Origin: UBA1181 sp045601045
GTDB lineage: Bacteria > Bacteroidota > Bacteroidia > Bacteroidales > Paludibacteraceae
DNA length: 64,000 nucleotides
Direction: 5' to 3'
NCBI GenBank assembly: GCA_045601045.1
Contig: JAZRZA010000072.1
Location: 1 to 64,000 of the forward strand
Below are positions 16,099-26,500 of this stretch, piece by piece. The notes beneath the pieces are model-generated. The model did no database searches. It saw nothing but the letters and a program-made list of their open reading frames with translations, and had not been told where the DNA came from. Each line of letters opens with the position of its first letter. Position 1 is the stretch's first letter. The position numbers and the translations under genes were made by a program.

Positions 16099-17336
16099 CG
16101 TTCTTTGTCTTTTTTATGATGTAACAATTGACGGCCAATAAGCAGTGTGCCTAAAAACAATACGGTGACTGCCACCACCCATGGTCTAAATCCATCCATG
16201 TGTTTGAGGCTTGCGGAAGTGATCATCCAACAGATCATGACGACACTGAAAAACAGAATGTTGAAATGACGAATCCTCAGATAGGTGTGATAGCCCAAAA
16301 AGAGGAGCATGACCAATATGTATACAATGTTGTTGTCTTCGCCCATCATAAACGGTGTCAAGGCGATGATGGTAGCGGCCAAAAGGGTATGGATCTGCCT
16401 GAAATCCATTTTTATTCCGTTTCTGAATTGTAGTATCCCAATAAGTATTAGAGGCAAAGCGAAAGGAATCACGGTCAATGCTTCTGTTCTGTGGTTGTAA
16501 AGGCTATAATGATGTGAACAACAATAGTATAGGATATAGAATGATAGTAAGAAAGCACCCAATTCCAACCAATTATCATCCGCTTCCAACCATTTTTTCG
16601 CTCTGTTCCAAGTACGGAAAGTGAAGATATAACTGGATGCGATGAGAGGAAGGATAGAGAATGGGCTTTGTTTCATGTTTAATGAAAACTCAATCATGAA
16701 GACAATCAGTACAAAGGATGATAGGAAGAGTCGGACGGGAAGAAGTGATGTTTCCTTCTCCCGGAAATAAGTTTTATACAAAAATAGGCCATCCATCAAT
16801 CCGATCAGTACAACATAGAGATGATGATTAACCTCTTGCATGTTGTTGCATAAGATAGCGATGGTTGCGGTGAGGATCAACAATGTAGCCGCCACTGTTG
16901 CCCTGAAATAAATCACGAATGGGAAACAGAGTATGATGACAACTAAAATGAATGCCGTCTCGTACACCGATAAATGAAAGCTCTCCACCAACATGATAAA
17001 TGTGGCAAAAATGGCCACGCATTGCAGGATAGCGACGCTTTCGGTGAGTATTTTCATCGAAGGGAAGCGTGTGACCACAGCATAGCAAGTGAGAGAACCG
17101 CCCAGTATAGGCATGAGACTGAAGAGTATTTTCGTGTTCAATCCGACGGATGACCAGATATCGTTCACAAAAATAGAGAGGCCTGTCAACACGAATAGAG
17201 CGGCCACGATACCCAAGGCGTACTTGCCTATGGCTGTTTTTTGCGATGATTGGTGGAATTGGATGATTTCATCGGCAGTCTCCTGCGAAATCACCTGGTT
17301 TTTAACCAATTCATCGGTGTCTATCTTAATTTTCAT
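16095..17336 (-). CDS. DUF2157 polytopic membrane protein
   Basis: The 413-residue protein opens with a short cytoplasmic helical domain (LVKNQVISQETADEIIQFHQ) characteristic of DUF2157. About 10-12 hydrophobic segments fill the rest (for example YALGIVAALFVLTGLSIFV and ILFSLMPILGGSLTCYAVV), ending with a short basic tail HHKKDKER. The family has no established function. It is translationally coupled to the following unknown gene (4-bp overlap). A weak hairpin separates it from der, so it may be transcribed on its own. Confidence 0.75.
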   Translation of the reverse strand: MKIKIDTDELVKNQVISQETADEIIQFHQSSQKTAIGKYALGIVAALFVLTGLSIFVNDIWSSVGLNTKILFSLMPILGGSLTCYAVVTRFPSMKILTESVAILQCVAIFATFIMLVESFHLSVYETAFILVVIILCFPFVIYFRATVAATLLILTATIAILCNNMQEVNHHLYVVLIGLMDGLFLYKTYFREKETSLLPVRLFLSSFVLIVFMIEFSLNMKQSPFSILPLIASSYIFTFRTWNRAKKWLEADDNWLELGAFLLSFYILYYCCSHHYSLYNHRTEALTVIPFALPLILIGILQFRNGIKMDFRQIHTLLAATIIALTPFMMGEDNNIVYILVMLLFLGYHTYLRIRHFNILFFSVVMICWMITSASLKHMDGFRPWVVAVTVLFLGTLLIGRQLLHHKKDKER

Positions 17337-17360
17337 AACGATTATTGTTGGCTATGGAAA

Positions 17361-17395
17361 GCAAAAGAGGAAGGATCGTTGTATCGTCCCTCCTC
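17361..17395 (-). terminator. Possible terminator between der and the DUF2157 gene
   Basis: On the minus strand GAGGAGGGA pairs with TCCTTCCTC (one G-T wobble) around an 11-nt loop, followed by TTTTGC. It is a moderate hairpin 8 nt after the der stop. Confidence 0.45.
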
Positions 17396-17402
17396 CCTTG
17401 GA

Positions 17403-18716
17403 TTATTTCTGTCTAATAAAAATATTGATCGGTGTTCCCGACAAATTCCACTCTTCACGCATCTTATTCTCCAAGAATCGTTTGTATGGCTCCTTCACAT
17501 ATTGCGGAAGGTTCGCATAGAAGACAAACGATGGAATCTGCGTGTCAGGCAACTGAGTCACATACTTGATCTTGATGTATTTGCCCTTTGTTGATGGCGG
17601 CGGATAGTTCTCGATCAACGGCAAGAAGAATTCGTTCAACTTGCTGGTGGAAATCTTGCACTTCTTGTTGCCATAGACCTCCATGGCCGCCTCAATCACC
17701 TTGAAAATTCTTTGCTTGGTAATGGCCGACGTGAAGACAATCGGGAAATCATCAAATGGCGCCAAACGCTCTCTGATCGCCTTCTCCATGGTAAGTGTCG
17801 ATTTGGAATCCTTTTCCGTAATCAAGTCCCACTTATTGACTACAACCACAATACCCTTTTTGTTCTTTTGGATCAGTTGCACGATATTCATATCTTGGGC
17901 CTCAATGCCTCTGGTGGCATCAATCATCAAGACACACACATCCGAATCTTCGATGGAACGGATGGAACGAATAACGGAGAAATACTCCAAATCTTCCGTT
18001 ACCTTACCCTTTTTACGGATTCCGGCCGTATCCACCAGGTAAAAGTCATAACCAAATTTGGTGTAACGGGTATGGATGCTGTCACGGGTTGTTCCCGCGA
18101 TATCGGTCACAATATAACGGTCTTCGCCGATGAATGCGTTGATAATGGATGATTTTCCCGCATTTGGACGGCCTACGATGGCGATACGAGGCAGATCCTC
18201 GTCCATCTCCTCCTCTTTCTTCTTAGGCAATTTGTCGAGGATCAAATCCAACAAATCACCGGTACCGGATCCTGAAATGGAGGAGATGCATTGCGGATCG
18301 CCCAATCCCAATCGGTAGAAATCGGCAGAATAGTATTGCAACTCGTTGTTGTCCACCTTATTGCAGATCAAAATCACCGGTTTGGTATTTCTTCGTAGAA
18401 TCTGAGCCACCTGCTCGTCCAAGTCGGTCACACCGCTCGAAACATCCACCACAAACATAATGACATCCGCCTCTTCGATGGCGATATTCACCTGCTTGCG
18501 GATCTCTCCTTCAAAAATATCCTCTGAATTGACGACCCAACCACCCGTGTCCACGATGGAGAACTCCACACCGTTCCAATCCACTTTTCCGTATTGACGG
18601 TCGCGTGTGGTACCCGCCTCTTCGTTCACGATGGCGCGGCGAGTCTGTGTCAACCTATTAAAGAGGGTTGACTTACCGACATTCGGTCTTCCTACTATTG
18701 CTACTAAATTACTCAT
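17403..18716 (-). CDS. der: Ribosome assembly GTPase Der (EngA)
   Basis: Der is a double GTPase needed for 50S subunit maturation. The 437-residue protein has G domain 1 with GRPNVGKSTLFNRL (8-21), DTGGW and NKVD, and G domain 2 with GRPNAGKSSIINAF starting near residue 179, DTAGIRKKGK and NKWD. A C-terminal KH-like domain ends FLENKMREEWNLSGTPINIF. The tandem G1 motifs and the KH tail are diagnostic. It lies 124 nt downstream of era on the same strand, the two ribosome-assembly GTPases being neighbours. Confidence 0.97.
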   Translation of the reverse strand: MSNLVAIVGRPNVGKSTLFNRLTQTRRAIVNEEAGTTRDRQYGKVDWNGVEFSIVDTGGWVVNSEDIFEGEIRKQVNIAIEEADVIMFVVDVSSGVTDLDEQVAQILRRNTKPVILICNKVDNNELQYYSADFYRLGLGDPQCISSISGSGTGDLLDLILDKLPKKKEEEMDEDLPRIAIVGRPNAGKSSIINAFIGEDRYIVTDIAGTTRDSIHTRYTKFGYDFYLVDTAGIRKKGKVTEDLEYFSVIRSIRSIEDSDVCVLMIDATRGIEAQDMNIVQLIQKNKKGIVVVVNKWDLITEKDSKSTLTMEKAIRERLAPFDDFPIVFTSAITKQRIFKVIEAAMEVYGNKKCKISTSKLNEFFLPLIENYPPPSTKGKYIKIKYVTQLPDTQIPSFVFYANLPQYVKEPYKRFLENKMREEWNLSGTPINIFIRQK

Positions 18717-18840
18717 TTTAATACTCTGTATTGGGGCGGATCACTCCACCCGGGGAACAAGTCCCATTCAACAATATGGCGGAGATTTCAATGAATAAAG
18801 CGTAAATAATGAAACCTCCAAATATCAGTGCCGTGGAGCA

Positions 18841-19722
18841 CTATTCAGGTTGATAGCCAAAGTCCTTTAAGACTCTGTCCTTGTTTCTCCAATCCTTCTC
18901 TACTTTGACAAAGAGTTCGAGGAATACCTTCTTCTCGAAGAAGGCCTCGATGTCCTTTCTGGCTTCGATACCCACCTTTTTGAGCATCTTTCCGCCCTGT
19001 CCGATGATGATTCCCTTCTGAGAGTCACGCTCCACATAGATCACCGCATTGATGCGGATCATCTTGTTGTCCTCCTTGAAACTCTCTACCACCACCTCCA
19101 CGGAGTAAGGCACCTCCTTGTCGTAGTTGGTCAAGATCTTCTCGCGGATGATCTCCGTGACGAAGAATCTGGCAGGTTTATCGGTCAATGCGTCTTTTTC
19201 AAAGAATGGCGGCGAGTCTGGCAACATGCTCTTGATTCTCTTGAGCACATACTCCAAGTTAAAATTGTTTTGAGCGGAGATCGGAATAATTTCCGCCTCA
19301 GGCAGGATTCCTTTCCATTTCTCCACCAATTCCACCAACTTCGGTTGATCGGTCAAATCGATCTTGTTGATGATCAACAACACAGGAGCCTTCTGTTTCT
19401 TCACCTTTTCGATGAAATCAGCGTTCTTCTCCCCATTTTCTATCACATCTGTGACATAGAGGATGACATCCGCGTCGGTCAAGGCGCTGTTGGAGAAGTT
19501 TAGCATGGACTCCTGCAGCTTATAGTTAGGCTTCAACACACCCGGTGTGTCGGAATAGACGATCTGGAAATCCTCTCCATTCACGATACCTAAAATTCTA
19601 TGACGGGTAGTCTGCGCCTTGGAGGTGATGATGGATATACGCTCACCCACCAATGCGTTCATCAATGTGGATTTGCCCACATTGGGATTACCAACTATAT
19701 TTACAAAACCAGATTTATGCAT
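18841..19722 (-). CDS. era: GTPase Era
   Basis: Era binds the 3' end of 16S rRNA and acts in 30S maturation. The 293-residue protein shows GNPNVGKSTLMNALVGE (about 11-27), a switch I region with KAQTTRHRI, DTPGV and NKID, then a KH domain (GIIIGQGGKMLKKVGIEARK) and the terminal VKVEKDWRNKDRVLKDFGY. Length and order match the family. A perfect -7 element (TAATTTTG on the minus strand) lies just upstream at 19739-19746, so era-der is a likely transcription unit. Confidence 0.96.
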   Translation of the reverse strand: MHKSGFVNIVGNPNVGKSTLMNALVGERISIITSKAQTTRHRILGIVNGEDFQIVYSDTPGVLKPNYKLQESMLNFSNSALTDADVILYVTDVIENGEKNADFIEKVKKQKAPVLLIINKIDLTDQPKLVELVEKWKGILPEAEIIPISAQNNFNLEYVLKRIKSMLPDSPPFFEKDALTDKPARFFVTEIIREKILTNYDKEVPYSVEVVVESFKEDNKMIRINAVIYVERDSQKGIIIGQGGKMLKKVGIEARKDIEAFFEKKVFLELFVKVEKDWRNKDRVLKDFGYQPE

Positions 19723-19738
19723 TATCGATAATTTTCTG

Positions 19739-19746
19739 CAAAATTA
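19739..19746 (-). promoter_or_regulatory. -7 promoter element of era
   Basis: The minus strand reads TAATTTTG (perfect TAnnTTTG), ending 16 nt before the ATG. The leader would be very short. Confidence 0.4.
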
Positions 19747-19840
19747 GCGAAAATATCCGTTCAATTTAAATAGATATCCAATATTGTTTCCCAAAAATGG
19801 TTAAAAAGGCATCTTAAAGCGCCTCGGACTCCATCACACG

Positions 19841-19876
19841 AAAAAAAATGGGGACATACATCACTGCAGTCCCCAC
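19841..19876 (-). terminator. Terminator of the PhoH-like gene
   Basis: The minus strand pairs GTGGGGAC with GTCCCCAT around a 12-nt loop, followed by a run of eight T. It starts 24 nt past the stop at 19900. Confidence 0.7.
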
Positions 19877-19899
19877 TCTATTCGATTGTTATACTTTTT

Positions 19900-21234
19900 T
19901 TATAGCAATGCGCTGGCCAACTCAGACAAGAAGCTTCGTTCACCCTTGATCAAATTGACGTGGGAGAAGATCTTTTGTCCCTTCATCTTATCGATCATAT
20001 AAACCAAACCGTTGGATTGCATATCCAAGTATGGGGTATCGATTTGTTGAACATCTCCGCAGAATACCATCTTACAGCCCTCGCCGGCACGTGTGATGAT
20101 GGTCTTGATCTCGTGTGGCGTCAAGTTTTGCGCCTCGTCGACAATGAAGTAGGTATTGCTCAAGCTTCGACCACGAATGAAGGCCAAGGCCTCGATGATC
20201 AACTTCTCGCTCTTTTGCATCTCCTCCAACAACTTAATCTCCTTACTGGTTGGTCCGAATTGGTGCTTGATCACATTCAAGTTATCAAACAATGGCTGCA
20301 TATATGGAGCCACCTTTTGCTTTTCATCGCCTGGCAAGAATCCCAAATCCTTGTTCGACATGGCCACAATCGGACGGGCCAAGAGGATTTGTTGATACTT
20401 CTCATTTTGTTGCAAAGCGGCCGCCAAAGCCAAGAGGGTCTTACCTGTACCGGCACGTCCGGAAACAGCCACCAACTTGATGTCGTCATCCAACAAAGCG
20501 TTGAGGGCGAATGTCTGCTCCGCATTTCTTCCTTCGATGCCGAATGCCTTCTCCTTCTTCACCTTCTCCACCATTTGGGTGTTCGCGTTGTAGCGGGCCA
20601 TTACCGTGGAACGGGTGCTCTTCAAGATGAAGCATTGGTTGTTCTCCACCTCTTGAGGCAACTTGAAGTCGCTAAGCGGCATACCCGTGGAGGATGAATA
20701 CAATTGATCGATCAAGTCAGCGTCCACATTGTCGAATGTGGCTTGCGCTTGGTCGAAGATATCGGTGTTTGTCACCTTGTCTGTGCTGTAATCCTCGGCC
20801 TCCATACCCAACGATTTCGCCTTTACGCGCAAATTCACATCCTTGGAAACAAGAATGGTCTTGGTCTTAGGATTTTGGGTTTGGACAAGATCTACCACAG
20901 CGAGGATCTTGTGATCTGGAATTTTCTCAGCAAAAGCTTCCGAAATCTTCTTAGGGTATTCCGCGCTCGTGATGATAATCAACTTACCAAGTCCCTTGCC
21001 TAACGAGACTCCCTTGCCAAAAATCGCCTTGTCGTTGCAGAGGGTATCCAATTCGCGGACAAACTCCCGCGCATTATAGTTGATTTGGTCATTTCCCTTT
21101 TTGAATTTATCCAACTCCTCGAGGACAGTGATTGGTAAATATATGTCATTCTCTTGGAAATTGTAAATACACTTGTAATCGTGAAGGATAACATTGGTAT
21201 CCAAAACGAAATTCTTCTTAGCGCCCATGGTCAT
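19900..21234 (-). CDS. PIN domain plus PhoH-like ATPase (PhoH2/YlaK type)
   Basis: The 444-residue protein has an N-terminal PIN ribonuclease domain (FVLDTNVILHDYKC with the first acidic residue, TVLEELDKFKKG, and TILVSKDVNLRVKA carrying a later acidic residue; about 8-150). A PhoH ATPase follows (SGRAGTGKTLLALAAAL Walker A near 260, YFIVDEAQNLTPHE Walker B and FCGDVQQID). PhoH2-type proteins are ATP-driven RNA helicase/ribonucleases in studied cases. The gene faces away from folC and has its own terminator. A second ATG two codons downstream is an alternative start. Confidence 0.9.
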   Translation of the reverse strand: MTMGAKKNFVLDTNVILHDYKCIYNFQENDIYLPITVLEELDKFKKGNDQINYNAREFVRELDTLCNDKAIFGKGVSLGKGLGKLIIITSAEYPKKISEAFAEKIPDHKILAVVDLVQTQNPKTKTILVSKDVNLRVKAKSLGMEAEDYSTDKVTNTDIFDQAQATFDNVDADLIDQLYSSSTGMPLSDFKLPQEVENNQCFILKSTRSTVMARYNANTQMVEKVKKEKAFGIEGRNAEQTFALNALLDDDIKLVAVSGRAGTGKTLLALAAALQQNEKYQQILLARPIVAMSNKDLGFLPGDEKQKVAPYMQPLFDNLNVIKHQFGPTSKEIKLLEEMQKSEKLIIEALAFIRGRSLSNTYFIVDEAQNLTPHEIKTIITRAGEGCKMVFCGDVQQIDTPYLDMQSNGLVYMIDKMKGQKIFSHVNLIKGERSFLSELASALL

Positions 21235-21364
21235 TCAATTTAAGTGTTAATCAATAAAGGTTAATTTTTTATGATAGGTGGCGAATAATTGCTACCTTCG
21301 TATTCGTAAAGTTACTTAAATTTTGGAATAAACCAAATATTATTGAAAAAAAACGATAAATAAT

Positions 21365-22645
21365 ATGATGACTTACCAAGAAACAATAGACTATATATTT
21401 AGCCGCATGCCCAGTTTTCAAAATGTCGGCACCTCCGGCTATAAACCAGGCATTGAAAGCATGATCGAGATGGACCGTTACTTCGGACACCCGCACCAAT
21501 CCTACCGCACCATTCATGTGGGCGGCACCAACGGAAAGGGCTCCGTTTCCCACACGTTGGCCTCTATCCTACAATCGTCCGGCTACAAGGTGGGATTGTT
21601 CACCTCTCCCCATTTGAGGGATTTCCGTGAGCGGATCCGTGTGAATGGCGAAATGGTTCCAGAATCGTACATCATCGATTTCGTGGAGAAACACCGGGCC
21701 TTGATTGAACGTGTAACGCCTTCATTCTTTGAAGTTTGCGTAGCGATGGCCTTCGACTATTTCCGTCAGGAGCAAGTCGATGTGGCCGTTATCGAGGTAG
21801 GTCTTGGCGGTCGTTTGGATAGCACCAACCTCATTTCGCCAGATTTGTGTGTCATCACCAACATCAGTCTTGACCACATGAACCTTTTGGGCGATACCGA
21901 AGAGAAAATCGCCGCTGAAAAGGCGGGTATCATCAAAGAGGGCGTCCCTGTCGTCATAGGAGAAGCGGAAGGTGCCGTGAAACAGGTATTCATCGACAAG
22001 GCGAACGAGGTATGCACCCCTATCTATTTCGCAGACACACAGAAGAGCGAATTTTTAGGCAATGAAGCCTCCTACCGCCAACCCTTCCAACTCTTCCGCA
22101 TCGGAGAGGAGTTGATTCGCACCCCATTGATGGGTATCTACCAAGAGAAGAATATGGCCACCGCCTTGCGTGCCGTGGAGGAGTTGAAACACCTAGGTTA
22201 CGCTATCACCCGGGAGAGCATGCGCCATGGCTTCGAGCACACCATCGACCAAACCCACCTCTTGGGCCGTTGGCAACGGTTGAAAGAGAGCCCATACGTC
22301 GTTTGCGACACAGGACACAATGTGGGGGGCATCCAATACGTGGTAAAGCAGTTGAGAAGCATTCCATGCAAGCAATTGCGCATTGTATTCGGTATGGTGG
22401 GAGATAAGGATGTGAGCCATGTCTTGGAGTTATTGCCGAAGGAGGCTGTCTATTACTTCACCAAGGCCAATAGCAAACGTGCCATGGCGGAGAGCCAATT
22501 ACAAGAGATAGCGGCCTCCAAAGGACTCAAAGGACTCACCTACCCAACTGTCGCGGAGGCTTACGCAGCTGCCTTGAAGGATGCGGACGAAAAGGATGTG
22601 ATCTATGTAGGCGGTAGCACCTATTTGGTGGCGGAAATCATCTAA
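21365..22645 (+). CDS. folC: Dihydrofolate/folylpolyglutamate synthase
   Basis: FolC ligates glutamate to dihydropteroate and extends polyglutamate tails on folates. The 426-residue protein has the P-loop THVGGTNGKGSV form seen as HVGGTNGKGSVSHTLASIL (about 51-69), the LFTSPHLRDFRERIRVNG segment, EVGLGGRLDSTN and ISLDHMNLLGDT, and a C-terminal Mur-ligase-like domain with VCDTGHNVGG. The length is typical. It is divergent from the PhoH-like gene and is the last core gene before the restriction locus. The second Met (21368) could also be the start. Confidence 0.95.
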   Translation: MMTYQETIDYIFSRMPSFQNVGTSGYKPGIESMIEMDRYFGHPHQSYRTIHVGGTNGKGSVSHTLASILQSSGYKVGLFTSPHLRDFRERIRVNGEMVPESYIIDFVEKHRALIERVTPSFFEVCVAMAFDYFRQEQVDVAVIEVGLGGRLDSTNLISPDLCVITNISLDHMNLLGDTEEKIAAEKAGIIKEGVPVVIGEAEGAVKQVFIDKANEVCTPIYFADTQKSEFLGNEASYRQPFQLFRIGEELIRTPLMGIYQEKNMATALRAVEELKHLGYAITRESMRHGFEHTIDQTHLLGRWQRLKESPYVVCDTGHNVGGIQYVVKQLRSIPCKQLRIVFGMVGDKDVSHVLELLPKEAVYYFTKANSKRAMAESQLQEIAASKGLKGLTYPTVAEAYAAALKDADEKDVIYVGGSTYLVAEII

Positions 22646-22740
22646 TAATTAGGAAACTATATACTTTTAGTCCCCACAAGTCACGTAACTCAACTCAATT
22701 GCTAAAAACTATTTAATAGTTTACTGGTGGAGTTTAAATA

Positions 22741-22840
22741 TAGCGTCTGCAAGACGCTACTTGTGTAACCCCGTACATGGAACGAAGAGACATGTGCGGG
22801 GTTATGCGCCATGAATGAGACACACTCGTCTGTAAGACGT
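22741..22840. repeat. REP-like intergenic element with three hairpins
   Basis: In the 328-bp gap between folC and the next gene are a perfect hairpin TAGCGTC-TGCAA-GACGCTA (22741-22759), a 13-bp stem AACCCCGTACATG / CATGTGCGGGGTT with an 11-nt loop (22767-22803), and a smaller CGTC-TGTAA-GACG hairpin (22827-22839). The two outer hairpins share the stem CGTC/GACG and near-identical loops. On the minus strand each is preceded by GTAG, the kind of tetranucleotide that heads REP sequences moved by RAYT transposases. No transposase is present. The remaining parts of the gap (22646-22740 and 22841-22973) show nothing I can name. Confidence 0.45.
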
Positions 22841-22973
22841 CACCTACCTAAATTGGTATCGAATTCTACATGGTAGCCCAAACACCGAGATGCTCAACCT
22901 AATGTTGCCCCAAATTATAACGTCTGAAACGAACAAGCCCCACGTACGGATTGGACAGTGAAACGATGAAAAT

Positions 22974-23276
22974 CTATTCCTTTTTATACGGCTGGCTTCT
23001 ATATTCCTCCACGAAGTCATAAAAATCAGCCATATTCCGCTCCTTATCATCGTTATCCATCCACCAAAGGAAAAGGAACATCAGAACTTGGGAAGGAACG
23101 TCATCATAGAGTTTGTAACCTTTGATTCGATAATATTCCAACCAGCCTTCATATTCGTCAGAACCATTACGAGCACACCTTTTTTCAATCAGCCAAAACA
23201 ACCGATTATTCCTCGACTCATAAGGACAAGCGGATTCTCCGTGATAGTAGCGATAATTTAGAGAAGGTATAGTCAT
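22974..23276 (-). CDS. Unknown small protein downstream of hsdR
   Basis: This 100-residue protein is acidic and aromatic-rich (NYRYYHGESACPYESRNN, GWLEYYRIKGYKLYDDVP, LFLWWMDNDDKER). I recognise no family. It has two cysteines and no signal peptide. A short hydrophobic run (VLMFLFLWWM) is too short and flanked by acids, so the protein is probably soluble. It follows the neighbouring small ORF by 12 nt on the same strand and both trail hsdR, so they belong to the leftward transcript of the restriction locus. Confidence 0.55.
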   Translation of the reverse strand: MTIPSLNYRYYHGESACPYESRNNRLFWLIEKRCARNGSDEYEGWLEYYRIKGYKLYDDVPSQVLMFLFLWWMDNDDKERNMADFYDFVEEYRSQPYKKE

Positions 23277-23288
23277 TCTATCAATAAG

Positions 23289-23543
23289 TTAGCAATAATC
23301 ATCAATACTATCAGAACCGTTCCATTTCAGGCCATGAGCCAAGACAAACCTCTTACGTCCTCCATCCTCAGAAAAATAAGAACCTCTGCTCTCATGAATG
23401 TATTGTCCTCCAGAAAAATAGATATAGCATAAGAAATATTTCTTAACCGCATTAGGAGTTGAAGAAAGCACAACAAGCCCTTTCCTATCATCCAAGTAAG
23501 CGGCATCTATTATCGTATTTTCTCCATATTTACTCCATTCCAA
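23289..23543 (-). CDS. Unknown small protein overlapping the hsdR end
   Basis: The frame is open from 23612, but its only ATG lies 83 bp inside hsdR. A TTG at 23543 overlaps the hsdR stop by 14 bp and gives an 84-residue protein, so I place the start there with low certainty. The sequence has a beta-like core (GLVVLSSTPNAVKKYFLCYIYF, described here by residues about 22-43) and ends NGSDSIDDYC. No family is recognised. The lack of a good ATG could also mean a gene fragment whose 5' end was lost when the locus was rearranged. Confidence 0.4.
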   Translation of the reverse strand: MEWSKYGENTIIDAAYLDDRKGLVVLSSTPNAVKKYFLCYIYFSGGQYIHESRGSYFSEDGGRKRFVLAHGLKWNGSDSIDDYC

Positions 23544-26500
23544 AAAATCTCTCAAAATAAGCCTTAATCTTCTCCAACACCCTAACTCGGATGCTGTCTC
23601 GATTACCACCACCGAAACGAGAGGTAGGTGGAAGGATGTTGTTGATGTCGGTTCCTGTTGTCTTCACCGCTCCTGTTTCGAAGCAGTCATCCACAAATTT
23701 CTTAGTCTCCTCTTCCTTCAACCTTTCCTCTGTGATAATCTGCTGTAGTTCTGTTTCCTTCTTCTCTCGAATGTAATCTTTCCAAGAATCAATCACATCG
23801 CCGTCCACATCGTTCATTCCGTTCACGAAACTGATGATGAGGTCCTTCTTGCTACGAAGTTCAGGGGATGACTCGATCGCCTTGCTGATCTTAACCAGTA
23901 TCTCCTTGTCCTTACAGTGCTTCTCGTGGTATTGCTGAACCATCAAAAGTATGTAATCGATGTTGATGTCCACCTGCTTCAAGAGTTCAATCTCAAAGAC
24001 AATATCGTCATTGATGATCCTGGCTTCACCTCCCTCTGGTCTTGTCATTGTGTCTTTCAGATCCAAATAGACGCTCTTGTAGTCCTGGAGGTTCATCTCA
24101 CTCAAAATCTCCTTTCCAGCGAAATCATCGAAACAAGAGAGCAGGTTCATCATCCTCAAGACAGCACCGAATAGCTTGATGAACTCTTTTTGTTTGGCTT
24201 CTCCGATAATAGGATCCTCGATAGGGAATTTGTTTAAGAGTTGGTCTATCATCTCCACATATCCCAAATGATGCTTACCCTTATCATCGTCAAATCCATA
24301 GTAGTAATCCTTAAAGCCTCGTAGTATTGCCAGACCTGTAGCCTCCTTATCTCCGAACAACGAAATAGCGTCGTCTGTAGCCTTCTGAAGATTTCTGAAA
24401 CATACGATATTACCGAATGTCTTGATACTGTTCAGGATACGGTTGGTTCTTGAATAGGCTTGAAGGAGGCCATGCATCCTCAGGTTCTTGTCCACCCAAA
24501 GCGTATTCAATGTGGTAGCGTCGAAACCTGTCAAGAACATATTCACCACAATCAGCAAATCAAGTTCCTTATTCTTCATCCTCAAAGAGACATCCTTGTA
24601 GTAGTTCTGGAACTTATCGCTGGAAGTATCGTAGTTGGTGCTGAACATCTCGTTATAATCAGCGATGGCAGACTCCAAGAAATCTCTGCTGGTCGCATCC
24701 AAGTTGTCCGTACTCTCACTATTCTCCTCATCCAAAATACCATCAGCTTCTTCTTCGTTGGCTCCGTAGGAATATATCAAACCGATTCTCAAAGCCTTCT
24801 CTGGCGACTCCTTCATCTGACGCTTGAACTCGTTATAATAGAGTTTGGCTGCATCTATCGTGGTTACGGCAAAGATGGAATTGAATCCGTCCACATGAAC
24901 TGCTTGCTTCTCTTCCTTTACCTTGTTCCGATCCTTCGCCATTACCACCTCTGGAACATTGGTGACTATGCTGTATTTGTATTTCTTCTGATTTCGGTAG
25001 GTCTTACGGTCGAAGTTGTCCAGGATATATGTAGTCACCTTTCTGATTCTCTCTGGATCCATAAACACCTTCTCACGATCAATACCCCAAACCTTCTCGT
25101 CCTTAATATCCTCTGGCAAGTCAACCGTCTTAATGTAATCCACCCTAAATGGAAGCACATTCTTATCGTTGATAGCGTCCACAATGGTATAGGCATGGAG
25201 TTTGTCTCCGAATGCCTGGGCGGTCGTTTTAAGATTACCTTTGCCTGATCCTGAATTGACAGCGAATATCGGTGTACCTGTAAATCCGAAGATATGGTAT
25301 TTCTTGAAAGCCCTTGTGATAGCCAAGTGCATCTCTCCGAACTGGCTTCTATGACACTCATCGAAAATGATCACCACATGCTTGTCATACGCCTCACTCG
25401 TCTTGTTCTTGGCGATGTAGGTGGAGAGTTTCTGTATGGTCGTGATGATGATATTAGACTTATCATCACCCAATTGTTTGGCTAAAATTGTAGTGGAACG
25501 ATTGGAATTGGCCGCACCCTTTTCAAATCGGTCGTACTCCCTCATGGTCTGGTAATCCAAATCCTTACGGTCAACCACGAAAAGCACCTTATCCACACCA
25601 TTCATCTTAGAGGCTAATCTTGCCGTTTTGAATGACGTGAGCGTCTTTCCTGATCCCGTCGTGTGCCAGATGTATCCACCTCCGTCAATAGTGCCATATT
25701 TCTTGTAGTTGGAAGAGACCTCAATTCTATTCAAGATTCTCTCCGTAGCCACAATCTGATACGGTCTCATCACCAACAACAACTCCTCTGCCGTAAAGAC
25801 ACAATACTTGGTCAGGATGTTCAGCAGCGTATGTTTGGAGAAGAATGTCTTTGTGAAATCCACCAAATCGAGAATCACCCTATTGTTAGCGTCTGCCCAG
25901 AAAGAGGTGAACTCAAAACTGTTGCTGGTCTTCGTCTTCTTGCCTTTTGAAGAAGAGTTAGCATCCTTGATATGATTGTCTCTTGTAGTATTGGAGTAAT
26001 ATTTCGTGTGTGTTCCGTTGGAGATCACGAATATTTGAACGTACTGGAACAATCCACAGCCAGCCCAAAACGAATCTCTCTGGTAACGGTTGATCTGATT
26101 GAAAGCCTCCTTTATCGCAACGCCTCTTCTCTTCAACTCCACATGAACCAAAGGCAGTCCGTTCACCAATATGGTCACATCATAACGGTTATCATGGTTG
26201 CCGTCTTTCACCTCATACTGGTTGATGACTTGTAGGCGGTTGTTATGGATGTTGGATTTGTCGATAAGGGAGATATTCTTTGTACTGCCATCGTCCTTCT
26301 TCAATATCTGTCGGTAATCCTCCTGAATTATTCGGGTCTTCTCCTTTATGCCATTGTTCGGATTGGCAAGTATCTGAGAGAAGAAACGGTTCCACTCATC
26401 GTCGGAGAATTGGTAGTCGTTCACCAATTCCAACTGTCTCCGAAGGTTGTCTATCAAATCCTTCTCCTGGTGTATGGTCAGGTATTCGTAGGACTGTTCA

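Noticed and set aside
22741..22840. Retron msr-msd or group II intron fragment
   Set aside because: No reverse transcriptase gene is nearby and the hairpins lack domain V or a1/a2 pairing features.
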